Positions 50,301-58,658 are shown, numbered from the stretch's first letter. The stretch is 64,000 bases of DNA from CAKRJP01 sp963634745 (GCA_963634745.1 CAVHCX010000004.1:1-64000); one strand, 5' to 3'. Numbers and translations: made by a program. Notes: generated from the letters alone by a model not told the origin.

Positions 50301-53300
50301 GCCACCAAGGAGTTGCATGTATATGCTTTTCTTATATAAATCGCGCCTTTTTTTGATAGAAGAGATATAGGCGTCTGTGGCCAACCTAGTCTTAAGTTCT
50401 TTGTTAATTTTCTGCCCGTACAATCTTTCGTCGGTGGTGTCGGGGTTTAAGGCCGCAGCCAAAACGTCTTCCGTTATTTTAAACCTCGATCCATTTGCTG
50501 CTACAATTTCTCCTTTTTGGGCCCACGCCATTCTTTCGTGAGCTCCTTTATATAGCAAAGACCCTCTGTATTTTGAAAGCGCTCGGGTCTGTTGAGTTGT
50601 GTCTTCCCCCGGCTTTGCTTTGTCGATTTCCGACTGAAGCTTGTCGATTTCCTCTAAGAACTTATCCGGGTCACCTGTGTACCCCCCCGACAAAGCCTCC
50701 TCTGCTTCTTTAATCTGGGAGTCATACTTAGTGATCTTTTCTGCGTCAGAATCAACTTTTCTTTCCTCATCTTTCTTTAAAATCTTAAGCCTTTCGATAA
50801 GGTTCATTTTTTCAGCGATATCTCTAACAATTCCCCCGAAGGCTCTCTCGAGTTCACGAGCAACGACCCCCTTGTCTGCCCATTCAGTGTCTGAGGTTTT
50901 AACAATGTTTGCATTCTTAAGGATTTGTTCCTCTTCTTCTTGTGTCAACGGAGTGGCGCTCTCTTTGTGATAGCGGTTCTTAAACACACCGTTTAAGGTG
51001 GCATCGCTCAAATTGATATTGTGGGTTGAAATAGTCCCGCCCACGCCATGAGAAACAAGTTCTGCGGCAAATCTAACTTCGCCCTGGCTCAAAACATCAT
51101 ATAGCTTCTCAAATTCAGCAAACCTCTTGTCTCGAGCCAAACGAAGGGCCATCTCATATCCCCCCTGCCCCTCCAGGTATTTTACATCACCTTTCGCCGC
51201 CGCCTCAATTCGTCGCGCCCATCCTTTTTGAATATTGGAGGCTTTATCGCTATTGAGATACGTATAAGCGGTCTCGCTGTCCGAATCAAGAATGCTATTA
51301 TGCAAAAGTCGCAATGATTCAACATAATCCATGGCTTGCATAATATTAGCAACACTTGGGGCGCCTTTTTTAACATTTTTATAGTCGCCCACATGGATAG
51401 TTGTTTTCCCGTCCTCGCCCACTGTCGTGTAAATGTAATCAGAGAACTGATTACTAACAAGGGCTTCGTTGTCGTTCTTACCCTTGACAAACCCAGCAAG
51501 GGCTATTTCGTTCCCGAGGGCTTTCCCTCCTTTGCTTTTTATTTTAGCGTCAACATAGGCTGCATTGATAAGGCCTTTTTTCACATTCTCTTCAACAAAA
51601 TGATTAATTTCTGCATCAGTTACATAATAACTGAGTTTAAGCTCCTTTAATCGGCTGGCAGTCTTTTCTTTCAGCTCATTAAGAGCTTTTAATTTAGCTT
51701 CACGATCATCCCCCTCGGGTGTTCTCTGCGCTTCCGCGGCAGCATGGGCAAGGCTTCCTCCCCAAGTACCCTCGAGTACTGGCCTGTAGTCATCAATATC
51801 AGCCTGCCGTCTCAAATAATCAATAGCTGCCGAGTCGCCTTTAGAGGCTTTATCAAGCTGGTCTAAGAGTTCTCTCGTGTCTTTCGATTCATTATTACTG
51901 TAATATGGAGTCTGTCGAGAAGTCATCGCAGAAGGGCTTGTTGTGAAATCCGATAATTTAACTTTTTTGTCTACTAAATCGAGATATTCAGAGGAGTAGT
52001 CATTTCTCCCTTCTCTTTTAACTTTCTGTTCGAGAATGTCTCTGAACGCTTTTTCTCCGACCTCGTCGAAAGGAGCTTCTCTTGCCCCCCTCAGTAAGCG
52101 TGCGAATTCGTGTGTATGACCAGGGATATACTCATATTGACTGTTGATTCGATGACCAAGAGAACCTTTTTTCGAGTCAGGTGAAAAATATGAAGCAGCA
52201 CCGAAGACATTGTCAGTGATAAGCGCATTAAGCAATTCATTTGAAAGATCTTCGATACCTACGGCTTTCCCTTCTTTAATCAGTTTGATTCGGTCAATGT
52301 CTTTTTTGACGTTCTTCCATTCTGGGGATTTTTTAGAATAAAGCTTTTCGACGTTTTTAGCCGCTCTGTCGGCTATTTTAGAAAGGACCTCAAGTTCAGG
52401 AGAATCCTTCCCAATATCCATAAGCCCCATGTTGGCGATTATCTCACCCGAAAAGACTCTCCCATTTTTGGCGATGCCAAGATTCTCTAACTTCTTGAGA
52501 AAAACAGACATCCCTTCCCATGTATCCCAAGTGTGCGACTGTCCCGCAAGGGTCATCATTTCTCTGGTATATAATTCAACTTCTTCCTCAGAAATATCTC
52601 GTCCTGCAATTTTCAGATTTTTGATATTGATACCTTCCTGATAAAGAACGTGGGCTAAATTCTGAGCGAAGTTTCCTACAAAGGCGGCTTCTGGATTTAA
52701 TGCCTTATCGCCCTGTGACATCGCGTTGTCACGAAGGATATTCTGAACGCCAAACAAAAGATTCCCGAAAATTCCAGCCCCTTTTGCGCCTGCGTTTGCG
52801 CCGACGGCTTTTTGACGGCGCTGAGCAAGATCAGCCACCGAATTAGCTTTAATAACTGACCCGTTCCCATCTTCTTCCTGCTCTTTCTCCTCTTTTAGGC
52901 GAGTTTTCGTCTGCGCTTCCCGGAGGTGCCGATAATAACGCATAAGGGCCTCCGACGCCCCTTCGTAATCTCCGGCAGCGAACGCATTGAAGAAGGCGAC
53001 TCTGTCACCGTCCATGTCTCCGTGAGACGAAGCTGCTAGATCTCTGTTGATTGCAAGAGTACCCTGGTTAACGATTCTCCTGTCACTTGAATAAGCAAGT
53101 CTCCCACCTATAATATCACTCACAAACTTAATTGTCGGAGATCTATTGAATGCCTCCGAAGTAACTGTCTGCCCCTTGTAATGGCCAGAACTAACATCAT
53201 AGGCATCAAGGAGTTCCTTGATTAGTTTCCTAGATTTTTTTTTACTCGCTGCCCCTTTCCCGAATGCTTCTTCGTAACGGGCGACAAGCTCTTCTCTGCT

Positions 53301-56300
53301 CATTGCCTCGTACATAGCCTTCGCGTCGACTGTCGACATGATCATATCGGGAGTTTTTTCTGCTTCTATTCCATACAAGTCTGAGAAAATATCAGAAGAA
53401 AAATTGTTTAAAGCTTTAAACAAAAGCCAGCCAGAAGCGTCATCATCAGTTAATTCATGGAATGAATCGTAGGTGCTCCCCCTTTCAATACTTTCGGCTA
53501 TTTTCTCTGTCGATTCTAAAATTTTTCGAGAAGCAGAACTACGGCGATATTGTTGATCACTACCTGTGTAATTGTAATAATCTTGCAACGCCCTAGCAAT
53601 TGCATTATTACGTATTGCGATATCGTCTGGCATATACAGGGAGGAGCCTTTTTTCGGCTTGGACAAATTACCCACGCCAAACACTGCCACCCCACTAGAA
53701 TAAAGTTGACCGTCATCACCAATATGCCCTATCCTGTCATCCCCGAGATCAAAAGCTACTTGGATATCTTCCGAAGAGAAAATTTCGTGTTTACGAAGTC
53801 CCTCTTCTCCATATTTTCCAAGAAGTTTTTTATATTGGGCCTTGCGCAGGTCATTGATATAATTGTTGAAAGCGAGATCGGGATTATCCCCCAGATTAAC
53901 GCCCGTCTCAGTCCCAATTGTTTCATATTTTGAACTGGCGTCAAGGCCCATGAGTTCATCACGATCAAGCCACACGACGCTATCGTTCCCTCTTAAATCC
54001 TTTTTTGCCTGATCTGCATTATTATTAAAAGTATAAGCCAAAAAGCCTAAATTTCTTCTGTGACTCTGATATTTTACACCTTTCTCTGCCAATTTGGAGG
54101 CGATTTTTTGTGAAAGTTCTCTGACAGGAGCGACACCTTTTTCATATTCGCTCCCCAAAGCCTCCATCTCGGCGACAGTTCCCTCTAGAGACTGCAACTC
54201 TCTCCACCCAAACTTGGCCCTTGAGTGCGTTTCCCCTGCCAAACCTTGGTAACGATCGACACTTGAAACCTGTACCCCCATCGCATCCGGTAAAAATTTT
54301 TTATATTCAATTGTCCCGTCTTTTTTAATATCAAAAACGTCCCCGCCCTCATAAATCGGGGCCATTTCCTTTTCCTTCGTCCCGTCTGCCAGTGTCAAGA
54401 CTCTCCCCGTCTCCACTTTTATATCTTGTCCTAACTTAATGACATTCTGTAAAAATTTAAATGGGGTGCCCGCCCCGCCATTGCCTTTGGGGTGGAAAAA
54501 TTTTTTATCCGCTTTCGCATTGTCAACATACCATCGCCCTGTGCTTTCATCATAATTAAAAACACCCTCTAGACCATTACGTTTGAGGGCATTCTTAATT
54601 TCCTCAGGATCCACTCCGCTTGCTCTATTAAAAACGTACTGCGATTTTCTCAAAATTTCATTTCGAATACTCTTTTCATTGATGGGAGCTGCCTGTCTTG
54701 CGATATGCATCTTCAACCCTTTTGAAGGGTCGTCGGGGTCAATATAAATGTCTTCTTTCCTATATCCATGCGCTTCGTAAGCTAAGCCGAGAAGTTCATC
54801 TTCAAAATTAGAAATAACAGATCTAAAATCAGACGTCTCATCGCCTCTGGCTGTAAAAACATAATTATCTAATATCTTTTTGGTATTAATGTTGCGATAA
54901 ACGGTTTTTCCATCAGGACCTTTGTCCTCATCATAGCCAATGATTTCAACCAAATCAGTAAGATTGTAAATAGAACGAAGGGCATCTTTCACCATATTAT
55001 TGTATTTCCTATGGTCTTTGCCCCCCATTAATTGCTCTAATTGCTGGCTAGCTTTATTCGCAATTTCCTTTTCGTCCAGCGTCTTATTCGCTTTTTCTTT
55101 AGAAATTTTTTTCTTCAGCCGATCTAAAACAATCTCATTTACACGTTCTTGAGGAACTTCCCCTTTTAACGTCTTCAATTGGGCCATCACCCCGTCCGGA
55201 TTAAGTAAATCCAAATCATGGTAGGTAATTCTTCCGTTAGCGTCCTTGCCGATTTTATAGCCTTTGATTTTAATTGAACTATCGAGGCCATAAATAGAGC
55301 CAAGCGCTCTTTTTATCATTTCATTGTATTTCTTCTTTTTCTTCGCCCCTTGCAGTCCTTTTAATTGCAAAGATGCTTTGTCTGAAATTTCTTTTTCGCT
55401 CAGGCCCTGCCCCGCATTTTGGGCGGCAATTTCTTTTTCTAAAAGTTCTAGAATGGACCTGTCTACTTCTTCCTGGGTGGCACCACCTTTTAGCTTAATT
55501 CTGCCTGTAAAATCTCCGTTTGCAGAACGGGACATCAAAGAGGCGTCTTTCCCGAAGCCACTCATTGCAAGTTCTTGCGCTTGTTCTTGGAATTTCTTTT
55601 CCTCTTCGGCGGTCCACTTCCCTTCGGCCTGTCTCCTAGATCTTTCCTTTTTCAGACGTTGATAAACCTTTTTTAAATCTTCGTCTGTCAATTCACCTGC
55701 GTAGTAAACATCTTTGGCGATTTTCTGATCCCCGGCAGCCTTGCCTCCATAAACTTTGTCATACAAAGCATATTGAGAGAGCGTATGGAATCTCGTAATG
55801 CCCGACGCATGCGACCACGGTTTCCCATAAGTCGAGTCACGCTTTATATACTGCAAATTTTGTTTAATCTTTCTGCCATAATTAGCAAAGCTGGAAAGTG
55901 GAACATCAGCCTCTGCGACGCCAATAATCCCCGGCGCACCTTCTTTTTTACCGCCCTGAGTAATTTTTCCTGCTACCTGTTTAAAGAAGTTGGCAAGATC
56001 CCCTTCCCAAACATTGTCATAGATCCACTGATAGTGTTTTTTAACATACGAATCAAGTGTTTGAAAATTTTTTGACCCTCTTGCAGCATCTATAATGTCC
56101 TGAACTGTGCTCGCGAAATCTTTTTCATTTTTAGGCGCCCCTCTCCCCTTCATGTTTTTGGCATGAGCATTGAAGACGGATTCTGTATAAAATCCGGTCA
56201 AAATCAAAGACTTTATCATCTCTTGCCCTTCGAGAGCCAGATTACTCATATCAGATTGACTTAATGTGTCGGTATAATCATTTATTTGATGGGGGCTGTA

Positions 56301-56846
56301 TAAAGAGGGGTTCAAATGGGTTACCGCATTCATCTTAATTCTAGTGGTTGATCTAATCTTTTGAGCTCTTGTAGAAAGATTTCTTACCTCTTTCTTCCAT
56401 CTTTCAAAGTTTTTCTCTATTTCCTCTGCAGCCACAGCAATACCAGTGCTAAGACTTGATGCCAATCCTACATTGCCATTCGCCCCCCTAACAGCGACAG
56501 GATTATTTGCCGTCATCATTTTATTCTGGTTCTTAAACCCGTTTTCTATCCTACCAATGTCTAGGGTTGGGCACTCATCATCTGGAAGATTCTCATTTTT
56601 ATTTGTCGGCCTGAAGACAATCTTTGTCCCCGTTTTATCATCTGCTACAACGTGGATATCCCCATACCCCGCCGTATTCATTATTCTGGCATATTGTGCT
56701 ATTGAGCTTTGTAAATCATGAATATGTTTACCAGCCTTAACCATCTCCTCGAAACCGTTTAATTGGAATTCGTCGTGTTTAAGAGCGTTTTTCCCACTAT
56801 CACTTCTTAACCACTCCGCGATACTATTATATTCTTTCTGTCCCAT
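44361..56846 (-). CDS. Giant tape-measure protein with large N-terminal extension
   Basis: A 4161-residue protein. The tape-measure core begins near residue 2380 (WSYRMISGGLLATGLQKIKK, TNLRIVTGESQ, ATEWLRQGYNVAEVNDLVQS), with an Ala/Glu/Lys coiled coil at about 2790-2850, a Gly/Ala-rich hydrophobic stretch at about 3170-3245 and more coiled coil after 3600. The first 2,370 residues are different: a duplicated segment (about 455-560 and 561-665) and, at 1276-1281, GDMDGD within LAINRDLAASSHGDMDGD, which resembles the RNA-polymerase beta-prime active-site motif NADFDGD. If the whole chain measured the tail, it would exceed 600 nm (inference from about 1.5 angstrom per residue). AAGGAGG precedes the ATG. 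Confidence 0.88.
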   Translation of the reverse strand: MGQKEYNSIAEWLRSDSGKNALKHDEFQLNGFEEMVKAGKHIHDLQSSIAQYARIMNTAGYGDIHVVADDKTGTKIVFRPTNKNENLPDDECPTLDIGRIENGFKNQNKMMTANNPVAVRGANGNVGLASSLSTGIAVAAEEIEKNFERWKKEVRNLSTRAQKIRSTTRIKMNAVTHLNPSLYSPHQINDYTDTLSQSDMSNLALEGQEMIKSLILTGFYTESVFNAHAKNMKGRGAPKNEKDFASTVQDIIDAARGSKNFQTLDSYVKKHYQWIYDNVWEGDLANFFKQVAGKITQGGKKEGAPGIIGVAEADVPLSSFANYGRKIKQNLQYIKRDSTYGKPWSHASGITRFHTLSQYALYDKVYGGKAAGDQKIAKDVYYAGELTDEDLKKVYQRLKKERSRRQAEGKWTAEEEKKFQEQAQELAMSGFGKDASLMSRSANGDFTGRIKLKGGATQEEVDRSILELLEKEIAAQNAGQGLSEKEISDKASLQLKGLQGAKKKKKYNEMIKRALGSIYGLDSSIKIKGYKIGKDANGRITYHDLDLLNPDGVMAQLKTLKGEVPQERVNEIVLDRLKKKISKEKANKTLDEKEIANKASQQLEQLMGGKDHRKYNNMVKDALRSIYNLTDLVEIIGYDEDKGPDGKTVYRNINTKKILDNYVFTARGDETSDFRSVISNFEDELLGLAYEAHGYRKEDIYIDPDDPSKGLKMHIARQAAPINEKSIRNEILRKSQYVFNRASGVDPEEIKNALKRNGLEGVFNYDESTGRWYVDNAKADKKFFHPKGNGGAGTPFKFLQNVIKLGQDIKVETGRVLTLADGTKEKEMAPIYEGGDVFDIKKDGTIEYKKFLPDAMGVQVSSVDRYQGLAGETHSRAKFGWRELQSLEGTVAEMEALGSEYEKGVAPVRELSQKIASKLAEKGVKYQSHRRNLGFLAYTFNNNADQAKKDLRGNDSVVWLDRDELMGLDASSKYETIGTETGVNLGDNPDLAFNNYINDLRKAQYKKLLGKYGEEGLRKHEIFSSEDIQVAFDLGDDRIGHIGDDGQLYSSGVAVFGVGNLSKPKKGSSLYMPDDIAIRNNAIARALQDYYNYTGSDQQYRRSSASRKILESTEKIAESIERGSTYDSFHELTDDDASGWLLFKALNNFSSDIFSDLYGIEAEKTPDMIMSTVDAKAMYEAMSREELVARYEEAFGKGAASKKKSRKLIKELLDAYDVSSGHYKGQTVTSEAFNRSPTIKFVSDIIGGRLAYSSDRRIVNQGTLAINRDLAASSHGDMDGDRVAFFNAFAAGDYEGASEALMRYYRHLREAQTKTRLKEEKEQEEDGNGSVIKANSVADLAQRRQKAVGANAGAKGAGIFGNLLFGVQNILRDNAMSQGDKALNPEAAFVGNFAQNLAHVLYQEGINIKNLKIAGRDISEEEVELYTREMMTLAGQSHTWDTWEGMSVFLKKLENLGIAKNGRVFSGEIIANMGLMDIGKDSPELEVLSKIADRAAKNVEKLYSKKSPEWKNVKKDIDRIKLIKEGKAVGIEDLSNELLNALITDNVFGAASYFSPDSKKGSLGHRINSQYEYIPGHTHEFARLLRGAREAPFDEVGEKAFRDILEQKVKREGRNDYSSEYLDLVDKKVKLSDFTTSPSAMTSRQTPYYSNNESKDTRELLDQLDKASKGDSAAIDYLRRQADIDDYRPVLEGTWGGSLAHAAAEAQRTPEGDDREAKLKALNELKEKTASRLKELKLSYYVTDAEINHFVEENVKKGLINAAYVDAKIKSKGGKALGNEIALAGFVKGKNDNEALVSNQFSDYIYTTVGEDGKTTIHVGDYKNVKKGAPSVANIMQAMDYVESLRLLHNSILDSDSETAYTYLNSDKASNIQKGWARRIEAAAKGDVKYLEGQGGYEMALRLARDKRFAEFEKLYDVLSQGEVRFAAELVSHGVGGTISTHNINLSDATLNGVFKNRYHKESATPLTQEEEEQILKNANIVKTSDTEWADKGVVARELERAFGGIVRDIAEKMNLIERLKILKKDEERKVDSDAEKITKYDSQIKEAEEALSGGYTGDPDKFLEEIDKLQSEIDKAKPGEDTTQQTRALSKYRGSLLYKGAHERMAWAQKGEIVAANGSRFKITEDVLAAALNPDTTDERLYGQKINKELKTRLATDAYISSIKKRRDLYKKSIYMQLLGGSEYLTDDQKEDARINASELAAELSLEGTRQKDAEEDLLNDKGEWKEGVNEDRLRAYHLNQDDKDRIKKETSRQFKLDEWKKGKAFFDKAYGVYKSAGNLDNQIWKTRQDIENPENKSAQEIAILQAELDNLLEQRAFMGEMLPEIEGYEGYTKAGNEKAKKKADLENNLWKLKHTKNGRYVDNAESPVDFLGIDSTTMSWSYRMISGGLLATGLQKIKKALSDIVNKAKQLDSAVTNLRIVTGESQSGAKDMVDSYSELAEKLGVTTTEVTSAATEWLRQGYNVAEVNDLVQSSMYLSKLGMIDSTTATKDLTSAMKGFKMEASEAMSIVDKLTALDVDAATSAGDIAEGLSEFANIATTSGVNLDQAAAYVATIADVTQQSGSSVGTALKTILSRYSNVKASAYNSLNLDSTGVDASDNSLNDVEKVLNKLGVSMRDTNLEFRDFDDVLDDIADKWGTLDNVSKKAIANAFAGSRQQEDFLVLLENYDSYKGFLETSQNATGTAETKYQSYLDSYTAAKNEMTAVIEGLVNSSGFNKLLTDLTKIGTGLINVLEKVFKYLPTIAAGVIGFRALQGRSVLNYAGEALSKQLKTGSWAEEGSIGRGLSELFGKRKSKKHRKGKEQEATAEEKTEAEEQEAIEEEKVEAEEQEVAFKEKIAKIAAEEAANKEAVADQANLEALEKAGVVTKAQLEEAKKNGVLTDAELEQAQKQGTLSYSSLEKMEKANLLDDAKLEAAYKDQVKEAAQQEASVSNASVNGAANDGDSKDSLGLKLKSNYSSLLSGFSMLSAGITSAVTQFSTAATTHKYNGETVESSENAQKLGATSASILNLFSGIPIIGTVLGTIGTAVADHIAGAYDEERDRANAQTSEANKNISSLNSLNTSLSAIGDADWGTTEFYDSIESFAKEIFAEDSEDTRALLQQYLGGDTSIYDVLSRIKENTEDSADAYRELRLAQLKAEKAQIGNKYASQLYNSQTSTNDTYADYAGYKMSGAGVGTGIGVGLASTAAGAGAGALIAGGMVGLGVVNSWNPVGWVLLIAGAIAGAGVGIKAGIDAAEAKNEESRQKYAENSDWREKTNAERIVEVTEQVNAARAEIDEEGNAEIVANGEKLLAALEEQISITNQMLDEMDDITLQEALISAKVEGKDGNSLYLEDASKAQLKDLGIDEILLAYAKAIEESGGLYDQEIWEDAEHTTLSDSGRSYVMAKLRKQGDEEINAVLSGEVYTLNEILKLRDKYGETKWVTDLMKNFATSLGVTVDELERVKDKYGDLTYSETLMTSTELQSRVGDFMDLVGDIVSGAGKASEWMNTIVSEFPELIAYMSDTPTLLGKITEKLRELSEVAIQAQYNDVIDSETYFSTVEDDFYAKLLKENGGSEAEELLKSSTSMSSFSDVISWLKGQYNADTGELSAEGKAVYNTLMATLEGTELTSDYLKDYYDQIIEAQTTVYDNEINNLTAQKEALEQINSQREYENKLIEAKLKLEDAQKEKKRVYRMGVGWVYESDQEAVLEAQENLTSVENEKTVSSLEAQIAELEREKEKVSNIYSEQNAENLQKLYESFVDGLAGKGSDNVFAAIKDGIGGISYALNDLINKDLNGGFSNKEEALSQLQTDWENLQKQPTNSKEYNTALAKYQETMSNAKKVGVTESDISSYGGLSGTTKTVAGDKTAWEAGQSSDYNKMKYDIIQTVLLTDPDSPTKKYSGEIKLSEAQYSTTVLGDIFDNIKKGKAILWDSKGNALKTKNDARLAYDKTTDTNFLTYLQRILQNSSFSSGNFIIGSKSGENAVYVDSGGGLHPIVGTKNIVKSPKGSAYIDDETGEATFDYEDVDETNYNGLSVVSSSDGWHWLQDTVQEAAATGALDIKGSGKTLINEFGTEAIVTPSGTITALPSHTGIIPADITKNLWELGEIAPAISRTLMTNMIPDRLQQNSLNSTTDESLNVNTLNITMNPDGSFDVDKFVSDLKSRVALTKNLNR

Positions 56847-56861
56847 ATAAGACCCTCCTTG

Positions 56862-57299
56862 TTAAAACTTGATTTTGTCAAGATACTGATCAATTTGATA
56901 GCAAAAGTCAAACTCCGGGTGTGCATTATATGAACCACCCGCTATAATATGTCCTTCATATACGGCAAACATTTGCTGTCCGTCATCGTCCCCGTAAACT
57001 GGTATTAGCATCTCACGATAACAAAGCACTCCTTCCAAATCGTATTTTCGATTATTTTCTCTATCTAGATAATGGCCAAAACGATCTGCCTGATCAGGCG
57101 TTGGCTCTTTGATCCGAGGTTCAAAATCTTCACAGAAAAGCTTATTTTCTTCAAACCAACAATTACTGGCAAACTTATACCCCTCCCAAAAGTCTCTCTT
57201 TTGATTAAAAAAGGAGAGACTATTCTTTTCCATCATTCTGTCAGCATATTTTAATTTAGCTTGGTATTCTGCCAACAAATCTTCGTATTTATATTGCAT
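56862..57299 (-). CDS. Hypothetical protein ahead of the tape measure
   Basis: A 145-residue protein starting MQYKYEDLLAEYQAKL at 57299, with AAAGGAG well spaced; eight in-frame residues upstream lack a site. The first 60 residues are helical, the rest beta-like. It occupies the place of a tail assembly chaperone but does not look like one, and I see no frameshift site. It lies between a strong terminator and the tape-measure gene. Confidence 0.75.
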   Translation of the reverse strand: MQYKYEDLLAEYQAKLKYADRMMEKNSLSFFNQKRDFWEGYKFASNCWFEENKLFCEDFEPRIKEPTPDQADRFGHYLDRENNRKYDLEGVLCYREMLIPVYGDDDGQQMFAVYEGHIIAGGSYNAHPEFDFCYQIDQYLDKIKF

Positions 57300-57321
57300 A
57301 ATAATTTCTCCTTTTTTAATC

Positions 57322-57358
57322 AAAAAATCCCCCAGCGCCTTATTGCCGGCGCTGGGGG
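57322..57358 (-). terminator. Strong terminator ahead of the tape-measure unit
   Basis: CCCCCAGCGCC/GGCGCTGGGGG, an 11-pair GC-rich stem with an eight-base loop, then ATTTTTTG on the minus strand. No promoter follows before the gene at 57299. Confidence 0.9.
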
Positions 57359-57445
57359 AAACTCCAATAGATGAGTTATTCGAGGACTAGTTGTTTTTAA
57401 CAGCCGCCTCTTTTGTGTCTCCTGCAGAGCAATCTTTTTACCCTT

Positions 57446-57544
57446 TTAGAAACGATTAGCATAATCCATAGGATCACAATAATCAAGGACTTTATCAAAT
57501 CCACGAAGTGTTGCCCACAGGACATTTTTGAGAATTCTCAACAT
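57446..57544 (-). CDS. 32-residue small protein
   Basis: ATG at 57544 preceded by AAGGAGGAG with ideal spacing, 32 codons and a TAA at 57446. The peptide starts MLRILKNVLWATLRGF, amphipathic and basic, then an acidic end. It lies between the coiled-coil gene and the terminator and is likely co-transcribed from the promoter 58187-58214. Function unknown. The strong ribosome site is the main evidence. Confidence 0.65.
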   Translation of the reverse strand: MLRILKNVLWATLRGFDKVLDYCDPMDYANRF

Positions 57545-57648
57545 GTTTTCTCCTCCTTCTTATTTATAATTGTGTTAGGTTTTAACGTCTTTGTCTTGAC
57601 GAATTTACAATTATAACAAAGGAACATTCTGAGAACCCATTTCTTTTT

Positions 57649-58116
57649 TTAAAAATGGAACAACGTATTAATAGACTCTAACAATGACGGGAGTTCTTTT
57701 CTCTTGTCACAAGAATAAGTATAAGTCTTCGTTGAACCATCCTTGTATGAGATTGTTGAGTGATAAGGCTGCTTGTATTTATCGCAGAATTCTTTCACCG
57801 CTTTAATAACCTCGTCATTATTTTTATTATTTTCTTTTTCGATTTCATCGCAGCAAGAGTCGTAAATCTTTCTTGCCTCTTCTACTGCCTTAATACAATC
57901 TAGAAGAGCCTGTTCTTTTTTTCTCGCATTCGACGCCCAAGTTTCGTCTCGGGTGACAATTGCCTCTTCTACTTTTTTTGCATCAGCTTTTTTTTCATTC
58001 GCCGATCTTTGTTTTGCGGCGGCAGCCTCATTGGCTTTTGCTTCCGCTGCCTCCAGATCTGCAATTGTCATAAAAATTTTGCCATCAAGTTCTTTCAGAT
58101 CACTAACATATTTCAT
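57649..58116 (-). CDS. Coiled-coil hypothetical protein
   Basis: A 155-residue protein. Residues about 15-100 are Ala/Glu/Lys-rich with heptad pattern and should form a long coiled coil; the last 50 residues are beta-like (YHSTISYKDGSTKTYTYSC). No family recognised. It is the first gene after the promoter 58187-58214, and AGGAGGG precedes the ATG. Confidence 0.75.
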   Translation of the reverse strand: MKYVSDLKELDGKIFMTIADLEAAEAKANEAAAAKQRSANEKKADAKKVEEAIVTRDETWASNARKKEQALLDCIKAVEEARKIYDSCCDEIEKENNKNNDEVIKAVKEFCDKYKQPYHSTISYKDGSTKTYTYSCDKRKELPSLLESINTLFHF

Positions 58117-58186
58117 TTTAAAACCCTCCTTATGGTTTAAAACTGTTATTCCCTGTCAATAAAATCCTTCTTTTATTGGCATAAAT

Positions 58187-58214
58187 ATTATAACGAATAA
58201 TTCTTTTGGATCAA
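58187..58214 (-). promoter_or_regulatory. Promoter TTGATC-16-TATAAT
   Basis: TTGATC (58214-58209) and TATAAT (58192-58187), 16 bp spacer, directly after the gene 58658-58221. It drives 58116-57446. Confidence 0.8.
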
Positions 58215-58220
58215 GAAATC

Positions 58221-58658
58221 CTAGAATGTATCCGTTGCCACAAATTTGGTTCCCCATTCGGTAGCCCATTTCTCAAACCAAATGGCATCATAGTCTGTAG
58301 TGATAGGCTTTTTGTGTTTTCTAAGCCATTCACGATACCAATATCTTCCCATTGACCAAAACTGGATAATCAACTGAAAGACTCCCATGATGATATTCTG
58401 AAGACCATGACCACATTCGTGTCGCTTAATATAGTCATTGTCCTTCATGTTATTGGCTAGAAAGAAGAAGCATCCCATCTCGAATCCCCAGTTCTCTCCA
58501 AAACAAGATGGGAAGACTCCGTAGATTCTGCCATGGTAAGTTCCGAAGTTTCTTGTGATTAGGAACGGAATCATCATGATTAATCCAATAATGGAAAGCA
58601 ATGCTCCCCAAGTGAACGATAGGGAATAGAATAAAATTCTCTTAAGAATGATTTTCAT
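58221..58658 (-). CDS. Membrane protein with HExxH motif
   Basis: A 145-residue protein. A hydrophobic N-terminus (about residues 8-36) is followed by FFFLANN, then RHECGHGLQNIIMGVFQ. HECGH fits the HExxH zinc-metalloprotease motif and is followed by a hydrophobic helix, as in membrane-embedded or anchored peptidases. The third zinc ligand is not obvious. It overlaps the upstream gene by four bases. Its substrate is unknown, and it may equally be a non-peptidase with a chance motif. Confidence 0.7.
   Translation of the reverse strand: MKIILKRILFYSLSFTWGALLSIIGLIMMIPFLITRNFGTYHGRIYGVFPSCFGENWGFEMGCFFFLANNMKDNDYIKRHECGHGLQNIIMGVFQLIIQFWSMGRYWYREWLRKHKKPITTDYDAIWFEKWATEWGTKFVATDTF

Noticed and set aside
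15302..56846. Alternative genetic code with stop-codon reassignment
   Set aside because: Long genes of known families end at ordinary TAA, TAG or TGA codons at the expected lengths.
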